Assembly: GCA_913031655.1 (NCBI GenBank)
Contig: CAJWFY010000012.1
Span: 1 to 20,392 of the forward strand
Source of the DNA: an uncultured Flavobacteriaceae bacterium
Lineage (GTDB): Bacteria; Bacteroidota; Bacteroidia; Flavobacteriales; Flavobacteriaceae
Direction: 5' to 3'
Length of the DNA: 20,392 bases
Positions within the stretch are counted from its first letter, which is position 1. Every line of letters begins with the position of its first letter. Of this stretch, positions 8,245 through 14,688 are shown in pieces. Below the pieces are notes generated by a model, which had not been told where the DNA came from, made no database searches, and worked only from the letters and a program-made list of their open reading frames with translations. The position numbers and the translations under genes were made by a program.

Positions 8245-8799
8245 CTATGATATTGATAAATTTGTGTTTTTATTAAATTCTTGCTTAATGTTCTTTAGTT
8301 TATTTTTAAAGCTAGCATTGTATTCGATATCTCCTAACCTTAAAACAAAACCTCCTATTAAACTGCTGTCTACTTTATTTAATAAAGTAGTTTTTTTACT
8401 TGTTAATTTAGAAATAGTATCCAAAATTTGATCTTCCATTTCTTTATTTAAAGGAACGGCTGATGTAACTGTTGCAGACTGAATCCCTTTATGTTGTTTG
8501 TATAATTCAATGAATTTATAAGCAATAATTTCAAATAAATTTATTCTATTATTCTGATCTAATACACGAATTAAACTCTTTGTTAAAGTACTCATTTCTT
8601 TAAATACTAAAAGTAAGGAGTTTGATTTAATGCTGTTTTTTATAACCCGACTTTCTATAAGTTGGCTCAACTCTGAGTTTTCTTTAAAAGTATTTAAAAC
8701 TGAATCCATGTCATTAAAAGTTTGTTCTAAACTGTTCTTTTCTACAGACTCTAGTACTAAAGCTTTGGCATATCTTATGGCTGCTCGACTTGTTTTCAT
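8245..8799 (-). CDS. atpH: F-type ATP synthase subunit delta
   Basis: Delta (OSCP) joins the top of the F1 head to the peripheral b stalk. The 184-residue protein begins with RAAIRYAKALVLES, the usual RYAKAL motif of the N-terminal helical domain, and ends with the conserved GGFVLRLGDIEYNASFKNKLKNI block. Sequence between these ends is divergent, as is normal for this subunit. It starts one base after the atpF stop and ends 3 bases before atpA, which places it firmly in the operon. Confidence 0.95.
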   Translation of the reverse strand: MKTSRAAIRYAKALVLESVEKNSLEQTFNDMDSVLNTFKENSELSQLIESRVIKNSIKSNSLLLVFKEMSTLTKSLIRVLDQNNRINLFEIIAYKFIELYKQHKGIQSATVTSAVPLNKEMEDQILDTISKLTSKKTTLLNKVDSSLIGGFVLRLGDIEYNASFKNKLKNIKQEFNKNTNLSIS

Positions 8800-8800
8800 T

Positions 8801-9301
8801 TTATTTTAAAGTAACGTCTTTAATAAGTTCCTTAACTAAACTCATCTGCGCTTTGTCTTCAGACATTTTAGATTGTAAAACCTTTTCAGCAATACCAACA
8901 GACAAGTCTGCCACTTGATTTTTTAAATCAACTATAGCTGAGTTTTTTTCGTTTTGTATAGCCTCTTTAGCTTGAGTAATTATCTTTTTGGCTTCAATTT
9001 TAGCTTCAGTTTTAGCATCATCTATAACTTTTTGCTTAATCTCTCTTGCTTCTTTAAGCAAAGCATCTCTTTCTGCCCTTGCTTTTTTAAGAGTTAGTTC
9101 ATTGTCTGATTGAAGCGATGCCATTTCTTCCCTAGCCTTCTCTGCAGAAAGTAATGCATCTTTAATTCCCTGCTCTCTTTCGTTTACTGAATCTAGAATA
9201 GGCTTCCAGGCAAACTTTTTAAGCAATAGTATTAATGCAACAAAAATAATTGTTTGCCAAAAAAACAAACCAATCGAAAATTCTGTTATTAGTTTCTCCA
9301 T
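8801..9301 (-). CDS. atpF: F-type ATP synthase subunit b
   Basis: Subunit b is the peripheral stalk that stops the F1 head from turning with the rotor. The 166-residue protein has one N-terminal membrane helix (about residues 9-27, FSIGLFFWQTIIFVALILLL) followed by the short motif KKFAWKPILDSVNEREQGI that marks the membrane exit, then a long charged coiled coil rich in Ala, Glu and Lys to the C-terminus. A single b gene is present, so the stalk is a homodimer. Its ATG at 9301 follows the atpE-atpF hairpin and an A-rich stretch; no clear Shine-Dalgarno sequence is visible, as is common in Bacteroidota. Confidence 0.96.
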   Translation of the reverse strand: MEKLITEFSIGLFFWQTIIFVALILLLKKFAWKPILDSVNEREQGIKDALLSAEKAREEMASLQSDNELTLKKARAERDALLKEAREIKQKVIDDAKTEAKIEAKKIITQAKEAIQNEKNSAIVDLKNQVADLSVGIAEKVLQSKMSEDKAQMSLVKELIKDVTLK

Positions 9302-9316
9302 TTTTTTTCAATATTA

Positions 9317-9370
9317 AATTATCTTTTTACAACAGCAAGTTTTCATGCTGTTGTAAAAAGTTTGATAATT
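9317..9370 (-). promoter_or_regulatory. Strong intercistronic hairpin between atpE and atpF
   Basis: A perfect 15-bp inverted repeat is present: CTTTTTACAACAGCA at 9323-9337 and TGCTGTTGTAAAAAG at 9346-9360, with an 8-base loop at 9338-9345. The stem extends outward by six more pairs (AATTAT at 9317-9322 with ATAATT at 9365-9370) past a 4-base bulge at 9361-9364. The structure fills most of the 72-base gap. In the minus-strand transcript it lies just after the atpE stop and is not followed by a U-run, so it looks more like an mRNA 3'-end protector or processing site than a simple terminator. The function is inferred; the repeat itself is seen. Confidence 0.8.
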
Positions 9371-9373
9371 GGC

Positions 9374-9574
9374 TTAAAGTGCAAATAATGCAGCAAAACC
9401 TATTCCCTCTACAAGAGCGGCTAAAATTAAAGCAGCTACTTGAATTTTTCCACTAGCATCAGGTTGACGTCCGATAGCCTCCATAGCTCCCTTACCCGTT
9501 AAACCGATTCCAATTCCAACTCCTATTACTACTAGTCCACCACCTACTAAAGTTAAATCCATAACTGATTCCAT
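9374..9574 (-). CDS. atpE: F-type ATP synthase subunit c
   Basis: Subunit c forms the ion-carrying ring of Fo. The 66-residue hairpin protein has a Gly-rich first helix (GIGIGLTGKGAMEAIGRQPDA), the polar loop with the conserved RQP (36-38), and a second helix with the ion-binding carboxylate Glu56 in ALVEGIGF. The residue after Glu56 is glycine, and the Gln, Ser/Thr and Tyr ligands of sodium-type c subunits are not seen, so proton coupling is most likely. The start at 9574 (MESVMDL) is used here; an internal ATG at 9562 (MDLTLVG) is an equally good start. It lies between atpB (30-base gap) and the hairpin before atpF. Confidence 0.96.
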   Translation of the reverse strand: MESVMDLTLVGGGLVVIGVGIGIGLTGKGAMEAIGRQPDASGKIQVAALILAALVEGIGFAALFAL

Positions 9575-9604
9575 ATATATATAATTTTAATTAAACATTC
9601 TCTT

Positions 9605-10705
9605 TTAATGTTCCTCGTCATGTTCTGCTACCGCAAATCCAAAATACAATGCTGACAGCATTGTGAAAATATAAGCCTGTAGTAATGCAACCAGTATTTC
9701 AATAATTGAAATAAAAAATGCTAAACCAAACGACAAACTCCCTCCAAACCAACTCTGAAACACAAAAATAAGCCCTATTAGACTCATTAATACTATATGT
9801 CCCGCCTGCATATTGGCATAAAGCCTTATTAACAATGAAAAAGGCTTAATCACTACCCCTAATAATTCAATTGGAGCTAAAATTATCTTTATAAGCACAG
9901 GCACACCAGGCATCCAAAAAATGTGTCCCCAGTAATTTTTATTAGCCGTTACGTTGGTAATAATAAATGTTAATAGGGCCAATGAAAAAGTAACCGCAAT
10001 ATTTCCCGTTACATTAACTCCTAAAGGAGTTAAACCAAGCATGTTAAGAAACCATATGAAGAAAAACACTGTTAACAAAAAACTCATGTAGTTTTTGTAC
10101 TTTTTTTCTCCAATATTTGGAATCGCTATTTCATCTCTAATATAAAGAATAATTGGTTCAAAAAACCTCCCCATTCCTTTGGAAATACCTTTATTTTGTT
10201 TAAAAGATTTGGCTAAGCTTATAAAAAGAAACAACATCAATATTGATACCAACAGAATTGTTGCTATATTTTTAGTGATTGAGAAATCTAATGGCTTCTC
10301 ATTTAACGGATGGTGTTCTGCATCATATTCAATCGTTCCTTCTTTATCTGTTTTATAAATTTTACTGTCGTGATATTCTAATTTATAATACTCTTCTCCA
10401 CTAACAACAACTTTTTTCCCATGCTTGAAATCTGAAGACCAAAAAAATCTAAGTCCATTATCATATAGTATTACCGGAAGAGGGAGCTCAATATAGACCG
10501 TTTCTCCTGTCTGTTCGTTTTTGTAAGAAGTAATTGAAAAAGAATGACTGTCTTTTAAGTGGTGGTTTATGTATTCTTTTATTTCTGATTTAATATCTCC
10601 TTTTTGCGTTTCATCTTTCTCAGATAAAGTAGTTGAGGACCTGCCAACTGTGAGTCCAAAAAAGAAGATTACAATAGTAAATGCTAAATGTCTTTGTTTA
10701 TTCAA
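9605..10705 (-). CDS. atpB: F-type ATP synthase subunit a, long-N-terminus form, TTG start
   Basis: Subunit a provides the proton half-channels of Fo. The C-terminal part (about 145-366) has the membrane helices, with the essential arginine at 294 in LLIRLYANMQAGH and the closing helix IEILVALLQAYIFTMLSALYF. In front is an extension found in Bacteroidota: a signal-like hydrophobic stretch (8-20) and about 120 polar residues that would face the periplasm. The start must be TTG at 10705: no ATG or GTG occurs between the upstream in-frame stop (near 10793) and this point, and none lies before the membrane domain. AAAGG seven bases upstream (10713-10717, minus strand) supports the TTG as a start. 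Confidence 0.93.
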   Translation of the reverse strand: MNKQRHLAFTIVIFFFGLTVGRSSTTLSEKDETQKGDIKSEIKEYINHHLKDSHSFSITSYKNEQTGETVYIELPLPVILYDNGLRFFWSSDFKHGKKVVVSGEEYYKLEYHDSKIYKTDKEGTIEYDAEHHPLNEKPLDFSITKNIATILLVSILMLFLFISLAKSFKQNKGISKGMGRFFEPIILYIRDEIAIPNIGEKKYKNYMSFLLTVFFFIWFLNMLGLTPLGVNVTGNIAVTFSLALLTFIITNVTANKNYWGHIFWMPGVPVLIKIILAPIELLGVVIKPFSLLIRLYANMQAGHIVLMSLIGLIFVFQSWFGGSLSFGLAFFISIIEILVALLQAYIFTMLSALYFGFAVAEHDEEH

Positions 10706-10855
10706 TTTGAGACCTTTCTTAAGGATTAAAAATAAAGCCGCAAATGTAAGGTTATTAACTAAAAAATAAAAATATGCTTTGTAAAAAATTTATAAAAATT
10801 CTAATAGCTTTTAGACCATCTCATTTGACAGATGACTTAATAAATAAAACAAGAG
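10706..10855 (-). promoter_or_regulatory. atpZ-atpB gap with a candidate atpB promoter
   Basis: This 150-base gap is the largest in the long minus-strand run. It contains a perfect Bacteroidota -7 element, TACATTTG, on the minus strand at 10741-10748; the TTG -33 element is not found at the usual 17-19 base spacing. A transcript from it would have a leader of about 30 bases before the atpB TTG start. The only other items seen are a 5-bp inverted repeat (CATCT 10818-10822, AGATG 10830-10834) and a seven-codon mini-ORF that I do not regard as real. Confidence 0.4.
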
Positions 10856-11074
10856 TTATTGATTGATTTTTTTTAATTGCTTTATTAAAATATAAAAAGA
10901 AGTAAAAACCCCAAATAAAGTTATAATTGCAGTAAAAACTCTATCAAAACCATAAGTAAAGTCAATATATTTTCCAAGCTTGGCAGAGCAAAATATAATC
11001 ACTCCCATCTGAGAAACTAATCCCAAAAAAACTAAAAAAGGACTAGGCTGTTTTTTCTGACTGTGTTTTTTCAT
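10856..11074 (-). CDS. AtpZ/AtpI family ATP synthase accessory protein
   Basis: The 72-residue membrane protein has two hydrophobic segments, about 13-33 (FLVFLGLVSQMGVIIFCSAK) and 46-65 (FTAIITLFGVFTSFYILIKQ), joined by a short charged loop containing LGKYIDF. This is the layout of AtpZ/AtpI-type proteins, which sit upstream of atpB and are thought to help c-ring assembly or ion supply to the complex. Its start overlaps the 3' end of the bactofilin gene by 32 bases, so it is probably read by translational coupling. No strong motif fixes the exact family, but size, topology and position all agree. Confidence 0.85.
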   Translation of the reverse strand: MKKHSQKKQPSPFLVFLGLVSQMGVIIFCSAKLGKYIDFTYGFDRVFTAIITLFGVFTSFYILIKQLKKINQ

Positions 11075-11465
11075 CGCTTGAAAGGGCTTTCATTTTTTTT
11101 GCTCCTTTCATTGAAATATTTGCATCAACATTTGCGCCTGCTTCAATTGCCAGTTTGCCTGCAATAACTTCTCCTTCAATTTTTGCTGAAGATTTTAAAG
11201 ATAAAATCCCCGAAACATCAAGGCGTCCTTTTATTGATCCTGCAACATCCGAGTTAGCGCAGATAACATTTCCAGATACACGTCCTTCATCACCAACCAC
11301 AACTTTTCCAGAAGTAGTAATGGTTCCTTCTACATAACCATCTATTCTAAAATCTGCTTGTGAAGTAATATCTCCAACTATTTTAGTTGTCTTCTCGATG
11401 ATGTCTATTTTATTAGATTCTCTTGATTGCTGCATAACTGTATTTTTAGTTAAATTAAATCCCAT
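11043..11465 (-). CDS. Bactofilin family polymer-forming protein
   Basis: Bactofilins are small proteins that self-assemble into cytoskeletal filaments, often at the membrane. The 140-residue protein has the single DUF583-type right-handed beta-helix: regular short strands with glycines, such as FRIDGYVEGTITTSGKVVVG, GRVSGNVICANSDVAGSIKG and SAKIEGEVIAGKLAIEAGA, flanked by short polar tails at both ends. No membrane segment is visible. It starts 4 bases after the sprE stop and overlaps the AtpZ/AtpI gene by 32 bases. A later ATG at 11435 (MQQSRES) is a possible alternative start. Its role here is unknown; the position suggests an envelope scaffold near secretion or division sites. Confidence 0.92.
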   Translation of the reverse strand: MGFNLTKNTVMQQSRESNKIDIIEKTTKIVGDITSQADFRIDGYVEGTITTSGKVVVGDEGRVSGNVICANSDVAGSIKGRLDVSGILSLKSSAKIEGEVIAGKLAIEAGANVDANISMKGAKKMKALSSDEKTQSEKTA

Positions 11466-11469
11466 AATA

Positions 11470-13905
11470 TTATTCCAAGTCTAAAGTCTTGAAGATCAGT
11501 ATGTTTTTATACTGGGAAGACAAAACTACAAAATTATTCTTTAGCCTTAAAAACTCTACTTTTTCTTTAATTAAGTCTAAAAATTTTGAAGCTTCTTCTT
11601 CGCTCTTTATGTCTTTTATCACAAGTAACTTTGTGTTGTTATTGTATACATCAACAGCTATTCTGTATTTTTTTAATGATATTTTTTTAATGCTATCTAA
11701 TATTGACTCACTCAAGCCTTCTTCCTTACTCATCCTAAATACGGCGTTGAAATCACTCACCACTATTTTTTCAGGTTTAGTTTGCCATTTTTTATTTAAA
11801 GACTCATGCCTCTTCTTTATTTCTGAAATCTTCGAGCTATTAGGGTATTTTTGTATAATGTTTTTTAGCTCTTCATTATATCTCAAAACTCCTTCAAGTT
11901 TTCCAACTGTCTGCGCTCTTAGTATTTCAAAATCTATTAAAATATCTTTATTGTCAATCAAAGTAACTTGCTTTTCTATACCACTTAATACTTGCTCAAA
12001 CTTTTGATCATTAAAAAAGTTGTTAAGGGTGTCTAGTTCTTTTAATGTTTGCTTTTCTTCTTCTAAAATATTATTTCGGTCTTTTAATATTTTCGCAAAT
12101 TTGGAGTTGGGATATTCTTTTATAATTTCTAATCTTATTTTTTCTGTATTTTTTTTGTTTTGTTTTTTATAGCTTTTATAAAGCAGATAATTTGCTTCAA
12201 CCATAATATCTTTGGAAGGATTTAAATCTCTAAGTTGATTTAGCCTGCTTTCTGCCAATCTATAATCGCTATACTTCTCTAAATATATTTCTGCTAATCT
12301 TAAGTACGATTTATTTTTAAGCTGATTAATGCTGTCTTTTTGAAAACTTGTCCTTGGAATCGTTGCCAAAAGCTCCTTATTCCCTGGTTTTATTTCTGCT
12401 GATTTCGCCTTGTCTAATGCCTCTTCTTTTGTTGTTTGGGAAACAGCAATCTTGTTGTCAGTGTTACTTCGCCAATACGATTTTCTAGCTCTTTGCCCCC
12501 AAATATTTTGAAATGATTTTTTACCAAGCTCTACTAATTGAGTGTTATAAAAGTAAAAATTAGACCTGTCATTGTTTTTTCTTCTTCTTGGTTCTTCTGG
12601 GCGCAGCTGCTCTGTTTGTCTTTTTAATTCTGTTTTTTTATTTTCAACTTCTATTTGATTTAAAATCTCGTTTAATCTAGAGGGTTTGTAGCTTGAAATT
12701 TTTATTAAACTATCGTAAAGAATAATATTTTCTTCTAGTTGAACAACACGATCTAAGCTTTTTTTTCTTCTACTTAATTCCCAGTATTTTTTTGAATTTT
12801 TATCTAAATTACTCAGCGTGCTGTCTAAATACTTGCCCGATAAGACATAATTAGATTTTTTAAAATTTATTTTAGAAAATTTTTCATACCCTCTTGACAA
12901 AAGCTCTTTATCTGACGGGTTGCTTCTAATCGCTTTATTTAGATAAAGTTCTCCTTTAGAAACAGAATCATTTAAAAATAATATTTTTGAATAACCATAA
13001 TAAATTTTATCTAAAAAAGACTCGTTTTCAATATTTTCAATTGTTTTTTTAAATTCAGATTCATTATCATTTAAAGCTCCGTACGATAAGGTTTTGGTTT
13101 TGGCATTTATGGAGAGATTTTTTGGAACACTTCTTTTAAGATTTACAATTTTTTTAAACATAAAATATGCTGAATCTAGTTTGTTTTTTTCTTCATAAAT
13201 TTGACCTAAAATATATAAGTATCTCCCCTTGTAATTCTTGTTTTTTTCATTAGACAAAGCCGCTTTAAGTGGCTTAATTGCTAAATCCTTTTTTTGGAGC
13301 TGCAAATAAGCCATTGCCAGAGCTGCGTTTAAATCAGCTTTAATTTGAGGGTTTAGTTTTTCTTTTTTCAGCAAAGGCTTCAGAAGTTCTAGCGCTAAGT
13401 TTTCTTGTTCTAGTCTGATATTACATTTAGCTTTCCAAATAACGGAATGGTACCATTCGTCAATAATTAAGTTCTGTTTATAGACCTGATTAAAGGCGTC
13501 TAACGCAGGGATAAAACGCTGATCCAAATACCTTGCTCTACCCAAAAGAAGGTAAGCTTGAGCAATTTTTGAATTATATTGAACGTTGTTTATAAGCATT
13601 GAGTGCTTCTGAATGGTCTTAGCTGCTTTTTCTTCGGATATTAAAAACTTGGCGTTTTCAATCCCATCTACAGTAATAATATCTTTTGAAAGCACTATTT
13701 TCTCTACGGGCAAGATTTTCCAAAAGTTGTCTTCAAAAGACCCTTGAGTTTGCTCAAGCCCTTCATTAAGTGAAGTTTCTCCGTTAAAAAGAACATTATA
13801 GCTAGAAACAAGAGAATGATAACTCTTGTTTAAGGTTTTGTTTTTTTGCGTTGAACACGACAAAAACAGCAAACAGAAAAGCGATAAAAAGGTGTATTGT
13901 TTCAA
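11470..13905 (-). CDS. sprE: TPR lipoprotein SprE/PorW of the type IX secretion system, TTG start
   Basis: SprE (PorW in Porphyromonas) is an envelope lipoprotein needed for type IX secretion and for gliding in Flavobacterium. The 811-residue protein has a signal peptide with lipobox LFLSC (Cys17), helical TPR-like repeats over about 110-260 and again around 525-690, and the family block NFYFYNTQLVELGKK (449-463) followed by FQNIWG. The early NVLFNGETSLNEGL and FWKILPVEKI segments also match the family. The start is TTG at 13905: an in-frame TAG lies two codons upstream and no ATG occurs until after residue 100, yet the signal peptide begins right here. It follows the ABC ATPase gene by 79 bases and precedes the bactofilin by 4. 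No other T9SS gene is in the window. Confidence 0.88.
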   Translation of the reverse strand: MKQYTFLSLFCLLFLSCSTQKNKTLNKSYHSLVSSYNVLFNGETSLNEGLEQTQGSFEDNFWKILPVEKIVLSKDIITVDGIENAKFLISEEKAAKTIQKHSMLINNVQYNSKIAQAYLLLGRARYLDQRFIPALDAFNQVYKQNLIIDEWYHSVIWKAKCNIRLEQENLALELLKPLLKKEKLNPQIKADLNAALAMAYLQLQKKDLAIKPLKAALSNEKNKNYKGRYLYILGQIYEEKNKLDSAYFMFKKIVNLKRSVPKNLSINAKTKTLSYGALNDNESEFKKTIENIENESFLDKIYYGYSKILFLNDSVSKGELYLNKAIRSNPSDKELLSRGYEKFSKINFKKSNYVLSGKYLDSTLSNLDKNSKKYWELSRRKKSLDRVVQLEENIILYDSLIKISSYKPSRLNEILNQIEVENKKTELKRQTEQLRPEEPRRRKNNDRSNFYFYNTQLVELGKKSFQNIWGQRARKSYWRSNTDNKIAVSQTTKEEALDKAKSAEIKPGNKELLATIPRTSFQKDSINQLKNKSYLRLAEIYLEKYSDYRLAESRLNQLRDLNPSKDIMVEANYLLYKSYKKQNKKNTEKIRLEIIKEYPNSKFAKILKDRNNILEEEKQTLKELDTLNNFFNDQKFEQVLSGIEKQVTLIDNKDILIDFEILRAQTVGKLEGVLRYNEELKNIIQKYPNSSKISEIKKRHESLNKKWQTKPEKIVVSDFNAVFRMSKEEGLSESILDSIKKISLKKYRIAVDVYNNNTKLLVIKDIKSEEEASKFLDLIKEKVEFLRLKNNFVVLSSQYKNILIFKTLDLE

Positions 13906-13923
13906 ATTCTATTGAGTCTTTAT

Positions 13924-13978
13924 ATTCAATAACATAAAATAATGAATTTTATTATTGAATCCCCTAAAATAATTCAAT
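13924..13978. repeat. Overlapping inverted repeats upstream of sprE
   Basis: The gap between the ABC ATPase gene and sprE has three related heptamers: ATTCAAT at 13924-13930, ATTGAAT at 13954-13960 and ATTCAAT at 13972-13978. The first two belong to a longer imperfect stem (13924-13940 with 13946-13960; 15 pairs, one 2-base bulge, 5-base loop). The middle heptamer can pair with either neighbour, so two mutually exclusive hairpins are possible just ahead of the TTG start. All pairs but a few are A-T, so chance in AT-rich DNA is a real alternative. Confidence 0.4.
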
Positions 13979-13984
13979 TAAAAT

Positions 13985-14683
13985 CTATTCTCCTTTAAAG
14001 TAGGACTCCAATTCTTTTAAAGTTTGTGGGCTTGTGACAAGATCTTTAATCACTCTCCCTTTTTCTAAAAGTACTATTCTTTCACAAACCTCCGTTACGT
14101 CCTGAATATCATGACTAGAAATAAGTATGGTTACGTCCTTATTTTTGGACATGTCCTTAACGATAGCTTTTAATCTGATTTGAGTCGTTGGATCAAGATT
14201 AGCAAAGGGCTCGTCTAAAATAACCACTTTTGGTTCTCCGATTAAAGCAGCAATAACACCAACTTTTTTTTGATTTCCTTTTGAAAGATCTCTTAAGTAT
14301 TTTTTTCCTCCTAAAATTTCTCCGTGAAAAAAATCTTCAAACTGGGCTAAAAAAGCATCTACCTCTTTTTTGTTCAATCCTCTTAGTTCTCCAATAAAAT
14401 ACAAATACTCTTCAGGCATTAAATACCCTATCAAAAAAGTTTCGTCTAAAAAAGCAGTTGTAAACGATTTCCAATCTTCACTTTCGCTAACGTCTATTCC
14501 GTTATTGATTACTCTTCCTTTTGAAGGTTTTATTAAATCCAATAAAGAGCTAAACAAAGTGGTTTTCCCTGCTCCGTTATTTCCTATTAAACCAAATGTT
14601 TGACCGATAGGAATATCTAGTGAGTCTATTTCTAGAACAGTCTGCTTCGAATATTTCTTTATAAGATTTTCAATTTTTATCAT
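13985..14683 (-). CDS. ABC transporter ATP-binding protein
   Basis: This 232-residue ATPase powers the membrane protein encoded just upstream. All nucleotide-binding parts are present: Walker A GNNGAGKT (34-41), the signature motif in the variant form LSKGN (133-137), Walker B VVILDEP (153-159), the D-loop ANLDP (161-165) and the switch His191 in SSHD. LSKGN-type signatures are usual in the export-type (ABC-2 or DRI-like) ATPases. It has no substrate-binding-protein partner, which also points to export or membrane remodelling. It starts 5 bases after the DUF5687 gene, and the two clearly form one unit. Substrate unknown. Confidence 0.93.
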   Translation of the reverse strand: MIKIENLIKKYSKQTVLEIDSLDIPIGQTFGLIGNNGAGKTTLFSSLLDLIKPSKGRVINNGIDVSESEDWKSFTTAFLDETFLIGYLMPEEYLYFIGELRGLNKKEVDAFLAQFEDFFHGEILGGKKYLRDLSKGNQKKVGVIAALIGEPKVVILDEPFANLDPTTQIRLKAIVKDMSKNKDVTILISSHDIQDVTEVCERIVLLEKGRVIKDLVTSPQTLKELESYFKGE

Positions 14684-14688
14684 AACAA

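Noticed and set aside
9323..9360. The atpE-atpF hairpin as a classic intrinsic terminator
   Set aside because: Neither strand has a T-run right after the stem, and atpF-H-A-G need read-through because no other promoter is visible before atpF.
10801..10824. Seven-codon mini-ORF (MRWSKSY) on the minus strand in the atpZ-atpB gap, as a possible leader peptide
   Set aside because: No ribosome binding site, no run of regulatory codons and no linked terminator structure; a frame this short is expected by chance.
11489..12007. A 172-codon plus-strand open frame lying inside sprE
   Set aside because: It is antisense to a well-supported gene; its runs of Phe, Leu and Ser are what antisense reading of Lys/Glu/Asn-rich AT-biased codons gives, and there is no promoter or family motif.
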